Shown: positions 37,026 through 64,000 of the stretch, piece by piece
How positions within the stretch are numbered: the first letter of the stretch is position 1
Layout of the letters: the number at the start of each line of letters is the position of its first letter
NCBI GenBank assembly: GCA_030141605.1
Contig: JAQGDQ010000100.1
Span: 496,001 to 560,000, forward strand
Length of the DNA stretch: 64,000 nt
Direction of reading: 5' to 3'
Origin: Tubiluchus corallicola
Taxonomy: Eukaryota > Priapulida > Priapulimorpha > Priapulimorphida > Tubiluchidae
Position numbers and translations under genes: made by a program
The notes under the pieces: model-generated
What the model saw: only the letters and a program-made list of their open reading frames with translations
Databases searched by the model: none
What the model was told of the DNA's origin: nothing

Positions 37026-37812
37026 ATGTCCCGTTTATACATAGGGCTCCGTTGTAAATTGCTCTATGTTATTTCAAATTGCGTCGTTTATACATAATGT
37101 AACCGGCCGTGCAATTTTTCGCGTTCATTGCTCTCTAACGGATTTCCTGTATGCAAACAATTAGAAGTATGAAGCAAAGACGTCTCTACACAAATGCTTA
37201 TGAAATGCACAATGGCTGAATTGAGTATTTAACATGTTGAATTTTTATAGTTTGATCTGTTTGATTACTTTAGGCTGACCAATGCCCAACTCAAACAAAT
37301 AGCTAATCATTCTCTTGGGCTGAGCGTCACACCTTTGTATCATTCTTTGCGAATATCATTCTCTGTAAGTTTCAGTAAACTGTCAAATTGTTCCTCGGTC
37401 AATTCTGAAGAACAGCTGAATTTGTTTAAATGGAAATGTAATTCTTGCACAAGGTGATGGTATTATTATCATCACTTATTTTCGAACACACATGTACAGC
37501 TAAGTTACATAAGTGGTTCAATTAAAAGAAATTATTAGACTAGTAATTCACCGTACAATGGTCTTCTTTGGAATATTTCATGCACTGATGTTCGCCCGTG
37601 TCTTTTAGCATTTTTACGATTTCGTGTACATCAATACAGTGCCAAAACTCCATCCATAATGAACCAAGCTATTTCTGAAAGTGACGAGAAAATTATGTAA
37701 AGACCGCTTTATATCTGACAGACGATGCGCGCGGAAAAACCGAGCGAATTTCTTTTGCGGAAAACCGAGCACGAAATTGCGGGGAAAACCGCTCTATGTA
37801 TAAACAGGACAG
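37026..37812. mobile_element. 787-bp DNA transposon with 8-bp target duplications
   Basis: The inverted ends are ATGTCCCGTTTATACATAG (left) and CTGTCCTGTTTATACATAG (right, reverse complemented). Immediately outside, AACTTGTA occurs at 37018-37025 and again at 37813-37820, an exact 8-bp target duplication as made by hAT or P-type elements. Inside, on the minus strand, is a decayed peptide that looks like a Harbinger-type transposase, a family that normally makes 3-bp duplications. Confidence 0.85.
37318..37625 (-). pseudogene. transposase relic, Harbinger/PIF-like
   Basis: Minus-strand frames encode RKNAKRHGRTSVHEIFQRR followed by PLYGELLV (37540-37625), then after AT-rich filler and frame changes SELTEEQFDSLLKLTEND (37318-37432) and a short tail resembling SPRERLAICL. 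This matches the order in Harbinger-type transposases: a WVHxIxxxR block, then MSxxxFDxLLxxV, then IPxxERLAxTLR. It is short and broken; the family call is by pattern only. Confidence 0.5.
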
Positions 37813-37820
37813 AACTTGTA

Positions 37821-40800
37821 AATTCTAAAATTACGTGCAAATACAGAAAAATTTTGTTGAATTTTAATCATTAAGTAACTAAAGCCTTTAAGTTCTTCAG
37901 GTAGGCCTACAGTCAGTGTTATTACAGTGGTAATTACGAGTAATTAATGTCTATCTTTTTTACATTTTAGTCTGTATATTTATCAACATCCTGTCTTGCC
38001 GCATCCTCTGCATTTGTAGCATTGTCATTGCTGCGAGGTTCGACAGGAACAAAAACAAGAACAAACACTTGTATCTTTAAAGGAAAGAACAAGTCACTCA
38101 GCATGTTGGGGTTATTTTACTGATCACTTACACTTAGAAAAATATTACAAAGAAATTGGCAAAAAACTATCTATAAAGCATAAATTTAAAATATACTACA
38201 TCTGAGTAGAAATTTTCAGGCGTGGTGGTTGCCGCTATTCACTTGAAAATCATGGCGTAACTGGGAGACTTCGTGACTTTTTCGTAAGTGCACCGTGGCT
38301 TTCCGTAAGCTCTTCGTTGCTTAAATTAATTCAAATTTCTGAAGTTTTATCTAATGTTCACGTAAAAATATTACAAAATTAACTAGCCTTTTTTGTAAAA
38401 CCTTATCAGATTTTGGATGATGATTGACAGTTCGCTACTTTTCTTCAAGACGAAAGACGTCAGTGGAAGAAGAATGAGGGCGCCCGAGCAGGAAACGATC
38501 GCGACTTTACTTTTACTTTTATGTTTTTAAGTAATTTTACTAATTACGCAAGGCGCTTATCGCAGTTTCATTACTAAATCCTTCTATGATCTTTCGCGAA
38601 GATTGAAATAAGCCTAACTTCCCAAAAGGCTTGTTCTTTCCTTTAACAATGCCGTGCTGTTGAATAGGGGAATAATATCACTGCTTATGTACAACAAACA
38701 AGAGAAATGACCGAGCAGTGCAAGTCCTAACTAAAGTGCGCTTGTGAAATGTGTAGGCTCAAATGAGTAGTTTAGCTTTATCTGAAATGTTGTTTTAGTT
38801 ACATAAGTAATTCTAAAACAATAAATATCATTGCAAAAATGCTTGAAAATTGCAGAAAAAAATTATAGTAATTCAACAACTTCTAAACTATGTTAAATAT
38901 AGTTTTTATGAAATATAGCTAGAACAGTTGGTTATTTATTACTGCACATAAACCCATAACCAGGCTCGGGTTATGACCTTTTGGAGCCCCTAGGGTAATG
39001 AAATTATGGGCTCAGACGAAACCAGGCTCTAACCTGCCCGCACCCGTCTTGAATGTTTTTTACTAGAATTAGCTTGAAGTAAACTTATTGCAAATTCTTT
39101 AAATAAACTAGAATATCTATTCTTCAAGAAATACCACAATTGTGTGTAGGGTGTATGTAACCCATTAACCTAACTGTGCATGTACGACCGCTAGCAGCTA
39201 ACTAACGTCAAACATATTGGTCTATGGCTCCCTCCTCCGCTATAACACAAGCACGCTTAGCGGCATTCGGGACAACAGCGCACGCAGGACAACAACTATC
39301 TAAATTAAACTAAACAACATGACAGTCACAAGTAATGTCTAATCAGCAAATAAACTGATTGCGCTTTTTCATAAACACAAATTTGCAGAGCAGCAACTAT
39401 TTTTACTCGAGATTAACTCTTCAAGTAGCCAAAAAATGACTTTTCAATTTAAACAAAATGTAGAGAGGAAGCTTCAAAGCACTAGGCCTGCAAAATACAG
39501 AGACATAAGTATAATAAAGAAACTAAGCCAGTTAGCCTTGCTTTACAATAAAGAGTAACAAAAATATTGTTTCTCTTGTCTTTAAACATACGAACATCAA
39601 GCCTGCGATGTATTTTTTTCTATATTAACTGATCATGTGCTCATCTGCAAGATTTATTCAGTTTTTGTATTTTTCCGCTTGTTAGGCTACGGAAATGGAA
39701 CAAATTTGATTGTTCCACTCCATCGACGACCCTTATATTGAATGCCCGAGTTACGTAAGTCCCAATGGCATCTTTTAACCATGATTATAATAGGGTAAAA
39801 TGAACTAATATTACATTGATGCATATTTTGATGATGTAGTAGGTTTTGACTGTGAAAAACTCATTGAGGTTTATAAAAACTAGCCAGAAAAGAAAACATT
39901 TTGTTTTGTTCTTATTTAAAGTTCATCAAATGGTTGTTTTTATTTAACTTGCAAAGTCATAAACTAACTAAACTGCGCATTTTCTTAATTGCAAAATGAT
40001 TTAATCAGTAACTCATAGACGTAAGCGTTGTGCATTTCTTCCTATAATTGAAACTAGACTATATATTTCCACTAATTCACTTGCAATTTCAATTGACAAT
40101 AATAAAATTTAGAACCAGGCTAATATTTCACCTGCTAACTAATGAGAAGTTCATAACAGTATTAGACGGAGCTGTAGCTAAATGTCCCGAACGTACCTGC
40201 GTTAAGTAAGCTCTGCAGGAGTGTGAAATAACTTGCACGCTGATTGGGCAGTCAACTAAAATGATTGACACTATGTTAAACGTCAATTCAGCTATGATAA
40301 TTTACTTCACTGTAGATTACAGATTTGATTCGCGGGAGCACTTGTCGGCCCGCTTATACAACCCAATGGAATACCCGTAGGACTGGACTTGCAGTTTCCA
40401 TACAGCTATAGCTTGAAAAGTAATATTATCTCCTATTTGATGTATTTGAAGATTATTTTTGCCGCCTGTGTAGTATGGTGTAATTTGTATAAAGTTAGGG
40501 GGAACAATCTGACATAGTAGCATTTTTACAATGTATTTAATCGCACACACGCATATATTGTTAAATACGCAGCCAGTAACGTCAGGGCAAAAGTAAAGCA
40601 CCTTCTTTTTGTCTGTGCAAAGATTTTAGTTAATTTTTAAATAAATAAGATATGGTTATCAGCAATGTCTAAACTATATTTTGATGCCCAACTATATTTT
40701 GCCTTCACTCCTGTTTTAAAAGTGCACGCATTCTTCATGTTCCTTTATAGATTTTATATTCTAATCCCTATGAGCAAACAAGAATTTGTGAGAATGCTGA

Positions 40801-41385
40801 GGGTAGGCAGAAAATTTGCATGCGCTGCCGATCTGTGTAATAACGGTGACAACGGTTTTGCATTTTCTTGGTTTTATAATATAGTTGAAACAATTAAGCA
40901 ACACTTCTCTGGCCTATTATAATGATAGTTTTAGTGGACGCTAATGCAACATTCTGGCACATTTTTCGTATTGGCAACACTATATTATTAATTTCAAATC
41001 ATAGTTAAGCCGTCAGTGACGTTGGGTAATTGGTTGATAGGAGAGTCGTGTAGTGCATCGCTGCTTGATTAATTAAAGGAGGCAGTTTGATATCAGATAT
41101 CCGGCATTGACAGTGAAGTAAGATGAGCAGCAGCAGCTAAGCGCATTATACCAAGCCACATTCCGAAATTTATACTAGAAATGCAAACCTGTTATAGGGT
41201 AGGATTACCTGGGTTACCTCCAATAACTGAATGATATTGGAGTCACGTGTTTAAGTTTCGTTTTAAAAAAGGCAAAACAGGAGATTAATTAAACATGACG
41301 CAAACTAAGAAACGCAAATAAGCAGGGTTACCTGCAATGACGTCGGAGAACAGTGGCACATTTCGCAGGAAACAGAAGAGTAGAA
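37821..41385. other. no gene recognised
   Basis: About 3.5 kb of intergenic AT-rich DNA. I found no convincing exon, RNA gene or repeat with a mate in this window. Open frames at 40317-40601 (minus) and 40665-40922 (plus) lack any recognisable feature. Confidence 0.5.
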
Positions 41386-41430
41386 TTCACGGGAGTGCCA
41401 CGGTTTCCCACAATCAACGTTTTCCTGGAC
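41386..41430 (+). repeat. fragment of the 1-kb dispersed repeat
   Basis: ATTCACGGGAGTGCCACGG and the following TTTCC...GTTTTCCTG match the CGCGGGAGAGCCACGG...TTGTTTTCCCG part of copy A near 32150-32190. It is a third, very short trace of that family. Confidence 0.55.
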
Positions 41431-43118
41431 CGAAATTTTGACGGAATACCGCGTAGAAAAAAGAGTTTTAGCGGCGGTTGATGGGGCATTTCAAGCGAGT
41501 TTATAGTTATTTGCAAAGAGAAGAAACTGGGCTACAAGTCGATGTAGGCCGCATTTCAAGGTGCCTTCATGCCAGGAGGAATGGCTTAGAGTTGATTGTA
41601 GGTTCCATTCCGGGCGATTTTCGTCTGGAAAACTGTTCACTCAGAGCCATTGTTCTAACGTCGTCCAATTGTATTTTGTCTATATACATATATTTTGTCT
41701 TTTATTATTTAGCAATAGGAAAGATCGTCCCCCACCAAAATTTACTGGTCATTGCATATATGTACACAACTCAGGCTCACTCGCAATCGAATGTCTAATT
41801 TAATCTATAACCGAACGTAAACTAAAATTAAAATTATGAGCGTTTATTAACAGCAGGTAATAAACAGAGGCATATAACACTGTTCTGAGTACAGATTGTT
41901 CCCTATTCGGTTCTTTCGATCACTACAAATTTGCACATAATTCACTTACAGTCAAGGGTCTACTTTAGTCAACAGCCGTAGATGAATGAAGACGAATGAA
42001 GAAGGAAGATGAGCGTACAAGAAGATATTTGAATAGAACATCCTACTTATATGCCCACCACGAGTACTTTTGTTTCCAGTGCCTATTTCTGAGCAGTATT
42101 TCATATATACGCATGGTATTTAGTAGAGTAAACCGTCTCTCCTACACTTCTTGCTTTATTTCTGCATCAAGGTGACAAATAAAAATGTCTTCGTCTATGT
42201 CAATGTTTTTATTTTTAATTACCGTTGTAAGGTATAAAGTTCGTTTCTGTCACAGAGAACGCCTCATGACAGAAATACAAAAAATGATGCTTTTCTGATT
42301 AATTTCGATATTAATCAAGTTGCAGCCTTAGTTGGAATTATTTTTTTTTAGAAAATGCGCAGCACTCATAACAGGGACTGTTCGGCCATTTCCATGGACG
42401 TAGACTCACTGACAACACGTGAATTGAGAGTTCACAAAAATATAAAAAAATAAAATAATAAAAAAATATGAATCAAATTTTCGATATTTATAACGAATCA
42501 ATTTAAAACATTCGAGGGACTTGTCCCAATAAAAGTAAAATCATAAGTTGCAAGATGAAACACTCTATTCACGCCAATAATCCATTACTTTTCAAAGCAT
42601 CTGATTTTACAAGACTACAATATGCACAGAGAACAAAGAGGTTTTGCAAGATAGCAATAACATTTAATGACAAAATTTGCCTAAGAAAAATACACCTGCA
42701 CTTAGCAAAGGCTAGTCAGATTGCTCTTAAGACGCCATTACGTGCGCTGACAATATTTTTCGTATATGGTATAATTACTGTGTATTGGAGAACACTTAAG
42801 TGGCTTCGTTATAGATCTTTCTTAATTTGCAGATACAGATAGTTAGCCAACTCTTCGTTTTGAGGCCCTATAATTACATCTTCGTCTTGTTTGTTTCCTT
42901 GTTATTGCTGATAGCAGAGCGAGTGTGCAGAATCAGATACTTTGCGCATGTTCTATAACAACTGCGTATTATGTCATATTGGCCTGCTATTTGCACAACA
43001 GCGAATTTTAGGATTTACTTTTGCGGACGAAACGAATATAAGTCTAAAATATATTTATGAAACAAGAAGCATTAAGCTCAAAAACACTCTCACAATTTCT
43101 AAATTTCAGATAATTATT
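41431..43118. other. 5' flank of the GABA-B-like gene
   Basis: No gene recognised. A 95-codon ATG frame at 42555-42842 is unsupported. The frame of the next gene stays open upstream to about 42942, but the signal peptide argues for the downstream start. Promoter elements cannot be identified. Confidence 0.4.
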
Positions 43119-61684
<18,566 letters not shown>

Positions 61685-63044
61685 AAGCGACTGTCACATA
61701 AGAAAAACAATGCCATGTTACTTTTATTAATGTTATGAAGTCTGTGACTGCGAGAGATGTGTTAGAATTTTGTTTATTTGTTTGTACATGGAGTACAGAT
61801 AGATCTACAACTTTTTGTTTTTGTAGACAGCTGTGCAGTTTAGTAAATAATTATGCTCGGCAAGTGTTGGCAGATGTCTACCAAGTGCTTTTCTCATCCA
61901 TCATGTCATAATTAGTGTAAAGTTCAGCTTAGTTGCAGGCGCTGCGTCTCATACTTTAACTAGTATAACAGGTACATACAAATTTTGTTTATTTCATGTA
62001 CTTGGCACAAAACAAAGATGCTACCAATATCCAGATTAACCATGTACGGAAAATTTTCCTGTTTGCCATTCCATTTTGTGGGCCATTCCTGTAACAAACA
62101 GAAGAAATTGCACATTTAGAGTAGAATACATAAGTATACATAAGTGCAGCTTGTTACAATCCAAGACGCCGAAGCCATGTAGTGCAATGGGTAACGCGTG
62201 AAAAGGGGTCATGGCTCAATGGCAGAATGTTGTACAAATACTAATGCTAACTCTTGCTAAATTGTCACAATAAACCTAAAAGCCTTGCATGTTATCTATT
62301 GATATTAGTTATAGTAGTATATTAGTGATATTAGTATATTGACATTACTAATAGTTATACGTAATGTAATTTGCATAAAAATGCCTGGCTTGATTTCGAG
62401 TGAACCCTGAACTTCACGAGTACATATTTGCATACAATTTTATTGTATGAGAACTACCTAAGTTGGTAATAGTATTGAAGACCGATATAAAATACAAAAG
62501 AAATTACACAAAAGTTTGGACATTTTAAAAACGCAATTTAACTCCCCAAGGCATTACTTAACCCAGAAGACTGGAATGTGCCTGTTAATGGGGCTCTAGA
62601 ACAAAACATATTCTTTTGATAATTTTTTGTGTAACTAAGAAAAGAAAGCATATATAAGCATAGCATATATGTATTGTAATATGCACACACGCTGCCATTT
62701 AACAAGTTTTCATTGGAAAAAGTGGCACAGATAATAAGTCAATAAATGACTGTCACGTTACAATGAATAGCGGATAGCAATTAATGAATATCAACTAATA
62801 ATCACAAACAATGCAGATATAATATACAGACAACCTAGTTGTCGATGTAAATATTTTATCACAAGCAGAAGAGGCCTAATTGATTATATTGCCGCTGCGA
62901 ACAAAAACACAATAGCTCCATAATAATGTGCAGTGCAATTTAAACACAGGCAGTCAATGAATGTGCAAAATGCGAACAAAAAGCATAAACCATCCTGTTT
63001 TTGTGGTTACCTCTACGCACTTTGTATACATAGACATCCTGTAT

Positions 63045-63083
<39 letters not shown>

Positions 63084-63422
63084 TGTGATCATACATACCC
63101 ATTGTACCTAGTGATATAGAAAGTCATAAATGTGCTAGTGTAGATATTGAGATGGTAGTTGATGAATACAGTTAATTTGAAAAAGTTTATACCTGGCATT
63201 GCAGTTGAGGAAGGAAGTTAAAATTACACGACTTCAACAAGCTGATGCTAATGCCTAACAGGCACTTGTTAAAAAAATTACCATGAGGTCGAAGACCTGA
63301 AGTTGCCTTCGTGTCAATGCATTTTACAAAGCGATCAGCAGAAAAAAGGTTTGGAAGCAACCGTGCGATTAAATAAATGCTGATAAAGTGTGGTATGTGT
63401 AAAAACTCTACTAACTCGCGCT
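61685..63422. other. intergenic, 3' region of the GABA-B-like gene
   Basis: No gene recognised. AATAAA at 62269-62274 is a candidate polyadenylation signal about 590 bases after the stop. A TA microsatellite occupies 63046-63080. Confidence 0.45.
63046..63080. repeat. TA dinucleotide microsatellite
   Basis: About 17 AT units, uninterrupted. Confidence 0.95.
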
Positions 63423-64000
63423 ATGTTACTCTTGATCTTGGCATTAACTTGGATAGCTAGCTTACGAACTGCTGCATTAAAGAAAGACAACTGGAATACA
63501 AGCTTTTCAACCTTGAATGAAAGTGCAAATAAAAAACCGTATGGATGGAATTATGTTTCATTTGCAGGCAATTTCGGTAATGTGAATGAAAAACCCATTC
63601 AGCACATAAGAGCTGCATACGCTATCGAAGATGCACGAATCTGAGCCGAGTATATTCTACCTTTTCTGGAAATGGTATGCAAAGCTTTGAATGTGACGTA
63701 CGAGGTTAAATATTTTAAGCTAACATTGAGCAGCTATATTGACGTAGCGGAATCTGGGAAATTTGATTTGATAGTAAGTCCACTTATTTGGACATCAGAA
63801 CGAACCAAGTCACTGTCTTTTATACCTTCCTGCTGGTCACGTCATGTAACATTTCTCATCAGGACTCCAGAGAAAGACGTTGATGGCTTGTCTCTTGTAG
63901 CACCAACAGGTACATTACCTTGTACCGAAATCCGTTTGTGAGGCGAATTAAACACGTGTGTGGAATAGATGACTTTCTTGGTTGGGTTCATTGTTTACTG
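63423..64000 (+). pseudogene. ionotropic glutamate receptor-like, 5' part, in-frame TGA
   Basis: ATG 63423 opens a signal peptide (MLLLILALTWIASLRTAAL). About 50 residues later the S1 half of an amino-acid-binding (periplasmic-binding-like) domain begins: AEYILPFLEMVCKALNVTYE, then FDLIVSPLIWTSERTKSLSF and VTFLIRTPEKDV. The Pro-Leu-x-x-Thr-x-x-Arg pattern is kept, and the Arg (codon 63801-63803) is the residue that grips the ligand carboxylate in glutamate receptors. One stop, TGA 63642-63644, interrupts an otherwise open frame just before the S1 block. The exon probably ends at 63909 (ACAG/gtacat). An acceptor at 63968 would continue DFLGWVHCLL, similar to a pre-M1 segment, through an unusually short 59-base intron. 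There is no separate amino-terminal domain. It could be a pseudogene, a recoded TGA or a sequence error. The gene runs off the window. Confidence 0.65.

Noticed and set aside
42555-42842. 95-codon ATG open frame
   Set aside because: No recognisable domain, no splice context, and composition like the surrounding AT-rich DNA.
62170-62260. tRNA-like stretch with A-box-like GTAGTGCAATGGGTAACGCG
   Set aside because: No B box or cloverleaf pairing at the right distance.

Overview
The window is AT-rich eukaryotic DNA with many short exons, canonical GT-AG introns of a few hundred to a few thousand bases, and decayed LINE and DNA transposons. The gene families are animal-specific. An early-branching metazoan, perhaps a sponge, is my inference; nothing in the sequence proves the lineage. 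All three genes lie on the + strand.

Layout: (1) 1-3926, upstream region with a pentanucleotide microsatellite, a decayed LINE 3' end and a possible unassigned exon. (2) 3927-30530, a 36-exon gene that I reconstructed exon by exon with consistent phase (1867 codons plus stop). It encodes a signal peptide, a long ectodomain, one transmembrane segment and a coiled-coil cytoplasmic half matching limbin/EVC2. Its introns carry two copies of a TA-flanked DNA transposon, one with a second MITE nested in it, and three LINE 3' ends. (3) 30531-43118, intergenic and dense in repeats: a 1-kb dispersed repeat, fold-back elements, a minus-strand LINE reverse-transcriptase relic next to a CGATA microsatellite, and a 787-bp element with 8-bp target duplications that contains a Harbinger-like transposase relic. 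(4) 43119-61684, an 18-exon class C GPCR gene (813 codons plus stop) of the GABA-B receptor type, closest in its membrane domain to subunit 2. Its introns hold large microsatellites, a 200-bp palindrome and a second copy of the 1-kb repeat. (5) 61685-63422, intergenic. (6) 63423 to the window end, the start of an ionotropic-glutamate-receptor-like gene with a signal peptide and S1 ligand-binding lobe but no separate amino-terminal domain, interrupted by one in-frame TGA.

The genes are not an operon. The EVC2 homologue would act at the ciliary membrane in Hedgehog signalling (known for vertebrates, inferred here). The GABA-B-like and glutamate-receptor-like genes both encode amino-acid-type receptors and sit next to each other. 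The most notable points are the enlarged EVC2 ectodomain with a furin-type RQKR site, the loss of recognisable GABA-contact residues in the GABA-B-like receptor, and the disrupted ionotropic receptor at the right edge.
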